A DNA stretch of 62,018 nucleotides from Pseudomonadota bacterium (GCA_023392975.1 JAEWNA010000348.1:1-62018), one strand, 5' to 3'. Counted from the stretch's first letter, positions 36,956 to 45,933 are shown. The notes: generated by a model not told the origin, from the sequence alone. A program made the numbers and translations.

Positions 36956-38296
36956 ATGCCGATCGACGCCCGCAACGCGTGGTTCCGGACGCTGGGGCTG
37001 CTGGCCTTGGCGCTGGCGGCCGCGCTCGCGCTGGGCCTGATCGTCGGCCAGCCGTGGCCGGTGCTCACCTTCGCCGCGCTGGGCGTCGTGGCCTGGCATT
37101 ACTGGAAGCTGCGCAAGCTCCTGCTGCGCCTGACCGCGCGCAAGCGCGAAGCGCCGCCGGCCGGCGACGGCGTCTGGAACCAGCTCGACCGGCTGCTCCA
37201 TCGCAGCCAGGCCGAGGTCCGCGGCCGCAAGCGCCGGCTGGTGGCGATGCTGCGCGCCTACCGCGCCGCCGCGGCCGCCCTGCCCGCCGCCATCGTCGTG
37301 GTCGAGCGCAACAGCCAGCGCATCCTGTGGTTCAACGAGGCCGCGACCCGGCTGCTCGGCCTGCGCTATCCGCGCGACACCGGCACCTCGCTCGGCGACC
37401 GGCTGCAGCCATTGCCGGTCGCGCACTGGCTCGCCACCGGGCGCAACGCCGAACCGCTGCACGACGTGGCCTCACCCGTCGGCGCCGACCTGCGCCTGAG
37501 CCTGCGCCTGATCCCCTATTCCGACGAACTGTGGCTGCTGGTCGCGCGCGATGTCAGCAAGGTGATGCGGCTGGAGCAGATGCGCCGCGACTTCGTCGCC
37601 AACGTGTCGCACGAGTTGCGCACGCCGCTGACCGTGGTCCACGGCTACCTCGATATGCTCGATCCCGAGGAAAAGCCGGACTGGGCGCCGATGCTGACCG
37701 AGATGCAGCGGCAGTCGCAGCGGATGACCCAGCTGGTCGAGGACCTGCTGACCCTGTCGCGGCTGGAAGCGCAGGACGCCCTGCCCGAGGAAACCGTGTC
37801 GATGGCGTCGATGCTGGCGACCCTGCGCCGCGAGGCCGAGGCGCTGAGCCAGCGCCGGCACACGATCTCGGTGCAGGACGAGGCCGGCGTCGACCTCTGG
37901 GGCTCGGCCAAGGAGCTGCACAGCGCGTTCTCGAACCTGGTCAGCAACGCGATCCGCTACACGCCGGCCGGCGGCAACATCCGCGTGCGCTTCGCGCCCG
38001 AAGCCGACGGCGGCGTGTCGCTGGCGGTCGAGGACACCGGTTACGGCATCCCGGCGTCGCACCTGCCGCGCATCACCGAACGCTTCTACCGCGTCTCCAC
38101 CAGCCGCTCGCGCGAGAGCGGCGGCACCGGCCTCGGCCTGTCGATCGTCAAGCACGTGCTGAACCTGCACCAGGCGCGGCTGGAGATCGAGAGCGAGGTC
38201 GGCCGCGGCAGCCGTTTCGCCTGCCGCTTCGGACGCGAGCGCGTCCGTGCGCGAGAATCCCATCCCGGCAACTCCCTTTCCGCGGACCCCGCATGA
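36956..38296 (+). CDS. phoR: Phosphate regulon sensor histidine kinase
   Basis: The 446-residue membrane kinase has two N-terminal hydrophobic helices with almost no periplasmic loop, a PAS-like region (about 105-190), the phosphoacceptor H219 in NVSHELRTPLTVVHGY, and the ATPase motifs NLVSNAIRY (N box), DTGYGIP and GGTGLGLSIVKHVL. PhoR senses the state of the Pst transporter through PhoU; neither pst nor phoU is in the window. Its stop overlaps the ppk start (ATGA). Confidence 0.95.
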   Translation: MPIDARNAWFRTLGLLALALAAALALGLIVGQPWPVLTFAALGVVAWHYWKLRKLLLRLTARKREAPPAGDGVWNQLDRLLHRSQAEVRGRKRRLVAMLRAYRAAAAALPAAIVVVERNSQRILWFNEAATRLLGLRYPRDTGTSLGDRLQPLPVAHWLATGRNAEPLHDVASPVGADLRLSLRLIPYSDELWLLVARDVSKVMRLEQMRRDFVANVSHELRTPLTVVHGYLDMLDPEEKPDWAPMLTEMQRQSQRMTQLVEDLLTLSRLEAQDALPEETVSMASMLATLRREAEALSQRRHTISVQDEAGVDLWGSAKELHSAFSNLVSNAIRYTPAGGNIRVRFAPEADGGVSLAVEDTGYGIPASHLPRITERFYRVSTSRSRESGGTGLGLSIVKHVLNLHQARLEIESEVGRGSRFACRFGRERVRARESHPGNSLSADPA

Positions 38297-40419
38297 GCCC
38301 CCGTCGAACGCAACGCTCCGCCCCCCGTCCGCAGACCGTCGTGGACGCCGCGCAGGACGCCGATCCGCTGCGCGACAGCGCGCTCTACCTCAACCGCGAA
38401 CTGTCGCAGCTGGACTTCAACTTCCGGGTGCTGGCCCAGGCGCAGGATCCGTCGGTGCCACTGCTGGAACGGCTGCGCTACCTGTGCATCTCCTGCACCA
38501 ACCTCGACGAGTTTTTCGAGATTCGCGCCGCGACCGTGCGCCATGCGCTCGACTTCGGCATGCCGCTGGCCGCCGACGGCATCCCGCACGCCAGCCTGCT
38601 CAAGCGCATCCACGACCGCGCCGCCGAACTCGTCCGCGAACAGTACCGCTGCTTCTACGAGGAAGTGCGCCCGGCGCTCTTCGACGCCGGCATCCGCCTG
38701 CTCCAGCGCGAACAGTGGAGCGACGCGCAGACCGCCTGGCTGCGCCAGTACTTCCTCGAGGAGATCATGCCCGTGCTGTCGCCGCTGGGCCTGGATCCGT
38801 CGCACCCGTTCCCGAAGATCCTCAACAAGTCGCTGAACGTGGTGGTGGTGCTGGAGGGTCGCGACGCCTTCGGCCGCGAGGCGCACCTGGCGATCGTGCG
38901 CGCGCCGCGCTCGCTGCCGCGCATCATCCGCGTGCCTGACGAGGACAACGGCGAGGACGAGAGCCACGACTACGTGTTCCTGTCGTCGATCCTGTCCGAA
39001 TTCGTCGGCGAGCTGTTCCCCGGCATGAAGGTCAAGGGCGCCTACCAGTTCCGCGTCACCCGCAACTCCGAGCTGATCGTCGACGAGGAGGAGGTCGAGA
39101 ACCTCGCGCTGGCGCTGCGCGACGAACTGCTCGGCCGCGGCTACCTGCGCGCGGTGCGGCTGGAGATCGCCGAACAGTGCCCGCAGGACATCGTGCATTT
39201 CCTGCTGCAGAACTTCGACCTGCCCGAGAATGCGGTGTATCGCATCAACGGCCCGGTCAACCTCAATCGCGTGGTCCAGGTCTACGACCTGGAGAACCGT
39301 CCCGACCTGAAGTTCCCGGCGTTCCAGCCGCGCAATCCGCTGGAGGGCGAACCGGTGTTCGCGCGGGTGGCCGCCGGCGACCTGCTGCTGCACCACCCGT
39401 TCGACGCGTTCTCGCCGGTGCTGGACCTGATCCGCCAGGCGGCCGAGGACCCGAACGTCCTCGCGATCAAGCAGACGCTGTACCGCGCCGGTCGCGATTC
39501 GCCGATCGTCGAGCACCTGGTCCAGGCCGCGCGCAACGGCAAGGACGTGACCGTGGTGGTCGAGTTGCGCGCGCGCTTCGACGAGGAGGCCAACCTGCGC
39601 CTCGCCGATCGGCTGCAGGACGCCGGCGTGCAGGTGGTCTACGGTGTGGTCGGCTACAAGACCCACGCCAAGATGCTGCTGATCGTGCGCCGCGAAGGCC
39701 GCACGCTGCGCCGCTACACGCACCTCAGCACCGGCAACTACCACGCCGGCACCTCGCGCGCCTACACCGACTTCGGCCTGATCACCGCCAACCCCGACAT
39801 CGGCAGCGACGTGCAGCAGATCTTCCAGCAGATCTCCGGCCTCGCCCCGGCGATCAAGCTGCGACGGCTGCTGCAATCGCCGTTCACGCTGCATGCCGGC
39901 GTGCTCAAGCGCATCGAACGCGAGACGAAGCACGCGCTCGCGGGACGGCCGGCGCGGATCATCGCCAAGATGAACGCGCTCAACGAGCCGCAGGTCATCC
40001 GCGCACTGTACGAGGCGTCGCAGGCGGGCGTGGAGATCGACCTGATCGTGCGCAGCGCCTGCACCCTGCGCCCGGGCATGCCCGGCGTGTCGGACCGCAT
40101 CCGGGTGCGCTCGATCGTCGGCCGCTTCCTGGAGCACAGCCGCGTGTGGTGGTTCGCCAACGACGACGCGCCGGAGCTGTTCTGCTCCAGCGCCGACTGG
40201 CTGGAGCGCAACCTGCTGCGCCGGGTGGAGACCGGGTTCCCGATCCTCGACCCGGCGCTCGCCGCGCGGGTCAAGGCGGAGTCGCTGGACAACTACCTGC
40301 AGGACACGCTCAACGCCTGGGAACTGCGCGCGGACGGCAGCTATCGCCGGATCGAACCGGACGAAGACCATCCGCCGCTTTCGGCGCAGGCGATGCTGCT
40401 CGCGGCGATCGGCGGGTGA
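38293..40419 (+). CDS. ppk: Polyphosphate kinase 1
   Basis: PPK1 makes inorganic polyphosphate from ATP reversibly. The 708-residue protein has the N-terminal LYLNRELSQLDFNFRVL, and two phospholipase-D-like catalytic domains; the autophosphorylated histidine is H458 in YKTHAKMLLI (H435 in E. coli), with YTHLSTGNYH close by. The 4-bp overlap with phoR places polyphosphate synthesis directly in the phoBR transcript, so it should rise on phosphate starvation. Confidence 0.97.
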   Translation: MSPRRTQRSAPRPQTVVDAAQDADPLRDSALYLNRELSQLDFNFRVLAQAQDPSVPLLERLRYLCISCTNLDEFFEIRAATVRHALDFGMPLAADGIPHASLLKRIHDRAAELVREQYRCFYEEVRPALFDAGIRLLQREQWSDAQTAWLRQYFLEEIMPVLSPLGLDPSHPFPKILNKSLNVVVVLEGRDAFGREAHLAIVRAPRSLPRIIRVPDEDNGEDESHDYVFLSSILSEFVGELFPGMKVKGAYQFRVTRNSELIVDEEEVENLALALRDELLGRGYLRAVRLEIAEQCPQDIVHFLLQNFDLPENAVYRINGPVNLNRVVQVYDLENRPDLKFPAFQPRNPLEGEPVFARVAAGDLLLHHPFDAFSPVLDLIRQAAEDPNVLAIKQTLYRAGRDSPIVEHLVQAARNGKDVTVVVELRARFDEEANLRLADRLQDAGVQVVYGVVGYKTHAKMLLIVRREGRTLRRYTHLSTGNYHAGTSRAYTDFGLITANPDIGSDVQQIFQQISGLAPAIKLRRLLQSPFTLHAGVLKRIERETKHALAGRPARIIAKMNALNEPQVIRALYEASQAGVEIDLIVRSACTLRPGMPGVSDRIRVRSIVGRFLEHSRVWWFANDDAPELFCSSADWLERNLLRRVETGFPILDPALAARVKAESLDNYLQDTLNAWELRADGSYRRIEPDEDHPPLSAQAMLLAAIGG

Positions 40420-40563
40420 CGGACGGCTGATCGCGAGGCGGCCGCGCGGACCTCGCTCTCCGCCGAACGTCTGGTTCCGTTCGGCACGGGCTGTCGGTAA
40501 GCTGCGCGACATTCGGCGCCGCATGCGCCTGCCCGCTGCCCTGCATCGCAGAAGGTCCGCCGC

Positions 40564-42093
40564 TTGAATCGATCCGCTCCCGGTCGCGCCACCACCCCGC
40601 CGCAGGACGGCGAACCGCTCGCTGCCATCGACCTCGGGTCGAACAGTTTCCACATGGTCGTGGCGCGCACCGTGCTCGGCCAGTTGCGGATCATCGACCG
40701 CCTGCGCGAGACCGTGCGCCTGGCCGACGGCCTCGACGACCGCGGCGGCCTGGCGCCCGAAGCCCGCCAGCGTGCGCTGGACTGCCTGTCCCGCTTCGGC
40801 GAACGCATCCGCGATTTCCCGCCGCACAACGTCCGCGCGATCGCGACCAACACGGTGCGCGCGCTGCGCCAGCCGCAGGTGTTCCTCGGCGAGGGCGAAG
40901 TCGCGCTCGGCCATGCCATCGAAGTGGTGTCGGGCCGCGAGGAGGCGCGCCTGATCTACCTCGGCGTGGCCCATGCGCAACCGCCGAAGCCTGCGCAGCG
41001 GCGGCTGGTGATCGACATCGGCGGCGGTTCGACCGAGTGCATCATCGGCTCGGGCTTCGACACGATCGAACGCGAGAGCCTGCAGATCGGCTGCGTCGCC
41101 AGCACCCGCCGCTTCTTCCCCAACGGCAAACTCTCGAAGAAGCGCTGGAAGGAGGCGCTGACCGAGATCGAGGCCGAATTCCAGCAGTTCGCGGGCCTGT
41201 ATCGCGCGCTGGGCTGGCAGGAGGCGATCGGTTCGTCCGGCACCAACAAGGCGATCGGCGACATCTGCGCGGCGATGAAGCTGACCAAGGGCGCGGTGAC
41301 CGCCGAGGCGCTGCCGGTCGTGCGCGACCGGCTGCTGGCCGCCGACCGCATCGACGCCATCGACCTGCCCGGCCTGTCCGAGGACCGTCGGCCGATCATC
41401 GCCGGCGGCGTGCTGGTGCTAGAGGCGGCGTTCGAGACGCTCGGCCTCAAGCGCGTGCTGGTGAGCAAGGCGGCGATGCGCGAGGGCGTGCTGTACGACA
41501 TGCTCGGCCGCGGCGGCGCGGACGACCCGCGCGACGGTTCGATCGACGCGCTGATGCAGCGTTACGGAATCGATCGCGTGCAGGCCGCGCGGGTCGAGGA
41601 CACCGCGATGCAGCTGTTCGACCAGGTCGCGGACCGCTGGAACCTCGGCGAGGACGAGCGGCGCATGCTGGTGTGGGCCGCGCGCGTGCACGAGCTCGGG
41701 CTGGCGATCGCGCACAGCCAATATCACGTGCACGGCGCCTATGTGCTGGAGCACTCCGACATTTCCGGCTTCACCCGGCAGGAGCAGCTATTCCTCGCCG
41801 CGCTGGTGCGCAACCACCGCCGCAACATCTCCAACAAGCTGCTGGACGCCCTGCCCGACCGCCTGCTGCAACCGGCCAAGCGCTGCACCGCGCTGCTGCG
41901 GCTGGCAGTGTTGCTGCACCGTTCGCACGAGGCCGAATCGATCCCGCGGCTCGAACTGCGCGCCGCCAACGGCACGCTCGCGGTCGCGCTGTCGCCGGCG
42001 TGGCTGGACGAACGCCCGCTGCTGCATTCCGACCTGGCGCACGAGCCCGAAGGCATGGCCGGACTCGGCATCGCGCTGCAGGTACCGGTCTAG
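40564..42093 (+). CDS. ppx: Exopolyphosphatase / guanosine pentaphosphate phosphatase
   Basis: Ppx hydrolyses polyphosphate from the ends and can act on pppGpp. The 509-residue protein has the actin-like phosphate loops AAIDLGSNSFHMVV and VIDIGGGSTECIIG, and the C-terminal HD-like domain (VWAARVHELGLAIAH, LVRNHRRN). The start is TTG with AAGG upstream. The 144-bp gap to ppk contains a GCCGAACG/CGTTCGGC hairpin with an 8-nt loop (40462-40485) that may lower read-through, letting synthesis and breakdown be set separately. Confidence 0.95.
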   Translation: MNRSAPGRATTPPQDGEPLAAIDLGSNSFHMVVARTVLGQLRIIDRLRETVRLADGLDDRGGLAPEARQRALDCLSRFGERIRDFPPHNVRAIATNTVRALRQPQVFLGEGEVALGHAIEVVSGREEARLIYLGVAHAQPPKPAQRRLVIDIGGGSTECIIGSGFDTIERESLQIGCVASTRRFFPNGKLSKKRWKEALTEIEAEFQQFAGLYRALGWQEAIGSSGTNKAIGDICAAMKLTKGAVTAEALPVVRDRLLAADRIDAIDLPGLSEDRRPIIAGGVLVLEAAFETLGLKRVLVSKAAMREGVLYDMLGRGGADDPRDGSIDALMQRYGIDRVQAARVEDTAMQLFDQVADRWNLGEDERRMLVWAARVHELGLAIAHSQYHVHGAYVLEHSDISGFTRQEQLFLAALVRNHRRNISNKLLDALPDRLLQPAKRCTALLRLAVLLHRSHEAESIPRLELRAANGTLAVALSPAWLDERPLLHSDLAHEPEGMAGLGIALQVPV

Positions 42094-42124
42094 CGGACCC
42101 GTTCTACAGGATCCGCGGCCTGCG

Positions 42125-42150
42125 GCGTCATCGCGCGGTCATGACCGCGC
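42125..42150. promoter_or_regulatory. PHO-box-like repeat overlapping an 18-bp palindrome before the glycosyltransferase gene
   Basis: GCGTCAT and CGGTCAT are 11 bp apart, the 7-4-7 layout of a PHO box (11 of 14 key positions by eye). The second half is also part of a perfect 18-bp palindrome, GCGCGGTCATGACCGCGC. The site lies 32 bp after ppx and about 75 bp before the glycosyltransferase ATG. It may be a PhoB site, another operator, or a ppx terminator stem. Confidence 0.45.
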
Positions 42151-42223
42151 CATCGACACGCCATCGCACCGCCACCGGCGCTTCATCGCCGCCGCGCAGA
42201 CTCTGCGAAACCGGAGTCCGCGC

Positions 42224-43399
42224 ATGCATTACGCGATCGTCACCGAAACTTGGCCGCCGGAGATCAACGGCGTCGCACTGACCGTGCATGGCCTCGAGCA
42301 GGGACTGCGCGCGCGTGGGCACAGGGTGAGCCTGATCCGTCCGCGGCAGACACGCGCACAGGCACCGGCGCCCGACGAGCGCCTGGTCCCGGGCCTGCCC
42401 CTGCCGCGCTATCCGGGCCTGCGCTTCGGTCTGCCGGTCACGCGCCGGCTGACCACCACCTGGCGTCTCCAGCGCCCGGACGCGATCTACGTGGCCACGG
42501 AAGGCCCGTTGGGGTGGTCGGCGCTGCGCGCTGCGCGCGCGCTGCACATCCCCGTCGCGACCGGGTTCCACACCCGCTTCGATCGCTACATGCGCGACTA
42601 CGGCGCACCGTTCCTCGAATCCGTGGCGCTGCGCTGGATGCGCCGCTTCCACAACGGCGCGCAGGCCACGCTGGTACCCACCGAAGAACTGCGCGCGGAG
42701 CTGCACGGCCTCGGCTTCACCCATCCGGTGCGGCTGCCGCGGGCGGTCGACACCACGCTGTTCCGGCCGCAGCGCCGCGACGATGTCCTGCGCGCCGCCT
42801 GGGGGCTGCGCGCGGAAGACCTCGCCGTGGTGCACGTCGGCCGGATCGCACCCGAAAAGAATCTCGCGCTCGCGGTCCGCGCGTTCCGCACGCTGCAGCG
42901 AGCCGCACCGTCCGCACGCTTCGTCTGGGTCGGGGACGGCCCGGCGCGGGCGCAGCTCGAACGCGAGAACCCGGACTTCGTGTTCTGCGGCATCCAGCGC
43001 GACGAGACGCTGGCGCGGCATTTCGCCAGCGCCGACCTGTTCCTGTTCCCGAGCCGCAGCGAGACCTACGGCAACGTCACCCTCGAAGCAATGGCCTGCG
43101 GCGTGCCGACCGTCGCCTTCGACTACGGCGCGGCGCGCGAATGCCTGCGCGACGGCGTGCACGGCGCGGCCGTCCGCGACGATGGCGAAGGCGCGGACGA
43201 TGCCTTCGTCGATGCGGCCGTGCGCATCGCCACCGACCATGCCCTGCGCGCGCAGATGCGTCTGGCCGCGCGCGACGCGGTCTCGGCGCTGCGTCCCGAG
43301 CGGGTCGCCGCCGATTTCGACGCCATCCTGCAACGTCTCGCCCAAGCGGAGATGCGCCATGAACCCCGTCTCGCTGCGCCGTCGCCTGCGGGCGAATGA
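42224..43399 (+). CDS. GT4-family glycosyltransferase (glycolipid/mannosyltransferase type)
   Basis: A 391-residue GT-B-fold retaining glycosyltransferase. The N-terminal ETWPPEINGVALTVHGL segment holds the acceptor-site glycines; the C-terminal half has HVGRIAPEKN, WVGDGPAR and the sugar-nucleotide motif E280x7E288 (ETYGNVTLEAMACG). Relatives include diacylglycerol glycosyltransferases and mannosyltransferases. GGAG precedes the ATG. A PAP2 phosphatase gene overlaps its end by 41 bp. With phoBR-ppk-ppx upstream and a PHO-box-like site, a role in phosphate-free glycolipid synthesis is a fair guess, not proven. Confidence 0.85.
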   Translation: MHYAIVTETWPPEINGVALTVHGLEQGLRARGHRVSLIRPRQTRAQAPAPDERLVPGLPLPRYPGLRFGLPVTRRLTTTWRLQRPDAIYVATEGPLGWSALRAARALHIPVATGFHTRFDRYMRDYGAPFLESVALRWMRRFHNGAQATLVPTEELRAELHGLGFTHPVRLPRAVDTTLFRPQRRDDVLRAAWGLRAEDLAVVHVGRIAPEKNLALAVRAFRTLQRAAPSARFVWVGDGPARAQLERENPDFVFCGIQRDETLARHFASADLFLFPSRSETYGNVTLEAMACGVPTVAFDYGAARECLRDGVHGAAVRDDGEGADDAFVDAAVRIATDHALRAQMRLAARDAVSALRPERVAADFDAILQRLAQAEMRHEPRLAAPSPAGE

Positions 43400-43913
43400 A
43401 TCGGCCTGGTGCCTGCGCGCCAACGCGCTGTGCGACCGGCGCCTCCCGCTGCGATTCTTCGCGATCGTCAGCCGCCTCGGCGACGGCATCTTCTGGTATG
43501 CGCTGATGGCCGCGCTCGCGCTCTTCGGCGGCAGTGCCGGGCGCGCCGCGGCCCTGCACCTGGCGACGGTCGGGGCCGTGTCGCTTGTGCTCTACAAGGC
43601 GCTGAAGCGCTGGACGCGTCGCCCGCGCCCCTGCGCGGCGGACCTGCGCATCCGCGCGGGGATCGCGCCGCTGGACGAATTCAGTTTCCCGTCGGGGCAC
43701 ACGCTGCATGCGGTCGCCTTCACCATCGTCGCGCTGTGGTACGTGCCGGCGCTGGCCTGGCTGCTGATCCCGTTCGCGGCCAGCGTCGCCGCATCGCGGG
43801 TGGTGCTCGGCCTGCACTACCCGAGCGACGTGCTCGCAGCGACGGGGATCGGGAGCGTGCTCGCGGCGGGGTCGCTGTGGGTGCGGGAGGACGTGATGGG
43901 GTTGCTGGCCTGA
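43359..43913 (+). CDS. PAP2-type membrane phosphatase
   Basis: A 184-residue integral membrane phosphatase of the PAP2/LpxE/PgpB superfamily. All three signature motifs are present: KALKRWTRRPRP (KX6RP), FPSGH in EFSFPSGHTLHA, and SRVVLGLHYPSD (SRX5HX3D). About five hydrophobic helices are visible. Substrates could be phosphatidate, phosphatidylglycerol-phosphate or undecaprenyl diphosphate. The gene starts inside the glycosyltransferase gene, a sign of coupled expression; phosphatidate phosphatase would supply diacylglycerol for that enzyme. Confidence 0.88.
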   Translation: MNPVSLRRRLRANESAWCLRANALCDRRLPLRFFAIVSRLGDGIFWYALMAALALFGGSAGRAAALHLATVGAVSLVLYKALKRWTRRPRPCAADLRIRAGIAPLDEFSFPSGHTLHAVAFTIVALWYVPALAWLLIPFAASVAASRVVLGLHYPSDVLAATGIGSVLAAGSLWVREDVMGLLA

Positions 43914-44029
43914 GACCGCATTGCGGGTGCGTCAGCGCGATAGCCGGCTTGGCGGAAAGCGACGATCCAGGATTCAACCATCGAATCCTCGGAAGCACGC
44001 GACAAGCCTGAAATCCTTGTCCAAGGCAT

Positions 44030-44914
44030 TCAATCGAACGTTTCCACCGTCGCCAGCCGCAGTCCGGGCACCAGTTGCCCCGGCCAGTCGCGATCGTTCG
44101 CGACCTGCGCCTGCGCACGGCTGTCGGCGAGCGCCTGCGGGTCGCAATCGGCGCAGGCCCAGCCGCTGGCCCGATCGGTGATCGACAGCACGCCGTCGGC
44201 GGGCAGGCCGACGTCCATCGGTGCGTACAGCGTCGCTTCGCCGGTGTTGACGTCGAGCGCCGGACTCCACGGCGCCTCGCCCGCGGTCACCGCCTGCGCG
44301 ACGAACGCGCGGTTCTCGAGCGCGCGTGCGAGCGCCCCCGTGCGCACGCGAGTCGCGCCGGCGGCGGTGTCCGTGCAGCTCGGCACCAGCAGCAACCGTG
44401 CACCGGCCTCGCACTGGGCGCGCACCGGCAGCGGGAATTCGATGTCGTAGCAGATCGCGATGCCGATGCGCACGCCATCGAGCTCGAACACCTTCAGCGC
44501 ATCGCCGCCGTCGATCACGCCGGTCTGCTTCTCGAAGCCGGTGAGCTGCAGCTTGTCCTGCCACGCATGCCCGCCGTCCGCGGTGAACAGGTCGGCACGA
44601 TTGCGGAAACGGCCGTCGCCCGTGTCGAGCAGGAACGTGCCGGCGACGACATGCAGGTCGAGATCGCGAGCCAGACCGGAAAACAGGTCGCACCAGGCCG
44701 CGCGATGCGCCTGCAGCGCGGCGAGCGAGGCGTGGAGATCCCCGCGCACGTCCGGCGCGAAGGTCGCGCCGAGTTCCAGCGACAGGTACTCCGGCAACAC
44801 CGCGATGCGTGCGCCCAGCGCCGCGGCATCGCGCAGCCAGCGCGCCTGCTTGTCGGCGAAGTCGTCGAATCGCGCCGGCGCGTCGATCGGGTATTTGGCG
44901 GCGGCGACCTTCAC
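44030..44914 (-). CDS. Nitrilase-superfamily C-N hydrolase
   Basis: The 294-residue protein has the catalytic triad E42 (VLPEYLSLEL), K121 (WQDKLQLTGF) and C155 (IAICYDIEFP), so it should hydrolyse a C-N bond, most often an amide. The start is GTG, overlapping the stop of the GNAT gene (GTGA). In the superfamily one branch consists of a GNAT (RimI-like) domain fused in front of such a hydrolase; here the two are separate but in the same order. Substrate unknown. Confidence 0.9.
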   Translation of the reverse strand: MKVAAAKYPIDAPARFDDFADKQARWLRDAAALGARIAVLPEYLSLELGATFAPDVRGDLHASLAALQAHRAAWCDLFSGLARDLDLHVVAGTFLLDTGDGRFRNRADLFTADGGHAWQDKLQLTGFEKQTGVIDGGDALKVFELDGVRIGIAICYDIEFPLPVRAQCEAGARLLLVPSCTDTAAGATRVRTGALARALENRAFVAQAVTAGEAPWSPALDVNTGEATLYAPMDVGLPADGVLSITDRASGWACADCDPQALADSRAQAQVANDRDWPGQLVPGLRLATVETFD

Positions 44915-45525
44915 GACGCGCGCCCCGGATCCAGCGGCCGCGTCCAGAAGGTCAGCGCATGCTCGACTTCGTGCTGGCCGGGCTCGTTCCAGTGCAGCCG
45001 GAGGGTCATGCCCGGCTGGCGCACGTAGCCGCGTTTCGTCCAGAACGCCTCGTTGCCGCGATGGCCGGGCGGGCGACGCGGGTCGTCGTCGGCGCGATCG
45101 ACCGCGCAGAAGGCGGTCGTCGCGAAGCGCCCGAGTGCGGCGGCGTGCGCTTCGCGATGGTCGAAGAACGCATGGCCGATGCCGCGGCCGCGATAGGCCG
45201 GCAGCAGCACCGATTCGCCGAAATAGAACACGCGATCGGCGTCGAGGCCGGCGGCATCGAACGGGGCGCGGAATTCCGCGGTGTCGTCGACCAGCGGCAG
45301 GCCGGTGGACGCGCCGACCACCGCATCGCCGTCGAAGGCGAGCACGCACACGCTGTCGGGCGAGGACACGTAAGCGTCGAGGTATTCGCGCTCGTAGGCC
45401 GGATCGCCCGCGTAGAGGTACGGCCAGTCGCGGAACACCGCGATGCGCAGCGCGGCGACCGCATCGAGGTGACGACGCATCCCGGCACCGGAACAGCGAA
45501 GGATCGTGAGGTCGGTCAGGGCCAT
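44911..45525 (-). CDS. GNAT-family N-acetyltransferase coupled to the nitrilase gene
   Basis: A 204-residue GNAT protein with the acetyl-CoA pyrophosphate loop LLPAYRGRGIGHAFFDH (motif A, near residue 110). The N-terminal half (HLDAVAALRIAVFRDWPYLY) is typical of members found fused to nitrilases. It is co-translated with the downstream hydrolase gene, so both probably act on one metabolite or protein end. Acceptor unknown. Confidence 0.87.
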   Translation of the reverse strand: MALTDLTILRCSGAGMRRHLDAVAALRIAVFRDWPYLYAGDPAYEREYLDAYVSSPDSVCVLAFDGDAVVGASTGLPLVDDTAEFRAPFDAAGLDADRVFYFGESVLLPAYRGRGIGHAFFDHREAHAAALGRFATTAFCAVDRADDDPRRPPGHRGNEAFWTKRGYVRQPGMTLRLHWNEPGQHEVEHALTFWTRPLDPGRAS

Positions 45526-45557
45526 CCGCGGATTCTAGAGGCTGGCCCCGGACATGG

Positions 45558-45585
45558 CGACGCCGCGGGCGGACCCGCGGCGTCG
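45558..45585. terminator. Strong GC hairpin after the cre operon
   Basis: A 12-bp perfect stem CGACGCCGCGGG / CCCGCGGCGTCG with a CGGA loop lies between the small protein gene and the GNAT gene. There is no T-run, so it is a weak intrinsic terminator at best. Confidence 0.5.
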
Positions 45586-45610
45586 TGTCACCTGATCCGG
45601 CGCCTGCCGG

Positions 45611-45919
45611 TCAGCGCCGGCCGTCGCTGCGCGCCATGCGCACCTCGCCGCGCCAATCGCCCAGCACCGCATAGTCGACGGTCGCCTCGCCCTCGACGTA
45701 GCGGTAGTCCAGGCGACAGCGGCCGCTGCCGGCGGGTTCCAGACGACCGCGGGTCATGCCGCGCGCCAGCAGGTCCTCGGTGACGATGGACCGGGCCTGC
45801 GTGTCCTGCAGGCCGCAGTCGCCGCGGAGCAGTTCGCCGTACAGCCGCCAGCTGGTCAGCGTCGCGGTGACGAGGAACAGCGTGAACAGCAAGGAGGCCG
45901 ACCGGAAGGTGGACATCAT
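45611..45919 (-). CDS. Small membrane-anchored protein after creD, function unknown
   Basis: A 102-residue protein I do not recognise. It has one N-terminal hydrophobic helix or signal anchor (SASLLFTLFLVTATLTSW, about residues 7-24), then a soluble part with two cysteines (GDCGLQD and GRCRLDY) that could pair in the periplasm. GGAG lies 8 nt before the first of two adjacent ATG codons. It starts 14 bp after creD, so it is probably the last gene of the same transcript. Confidence 0.7.
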   Translation of the reverse strand: MMSTFRSASLLFTLFLVTATLTSWRLYGELLRGDCGLQDTQARSIVTEDLLARGMTRGRLEPAGSGRCRLDYRYVEGEATVDYAVLGDWRGEVRMARSDGRR

Positions 45920-45933
45920 CGCGGCGTCTCCGC

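Noticed and set aside
40420..40563. PHO box before ppx
   Set aside because: A CTGTCGG stretch exists but no second repeat at the right spacing.
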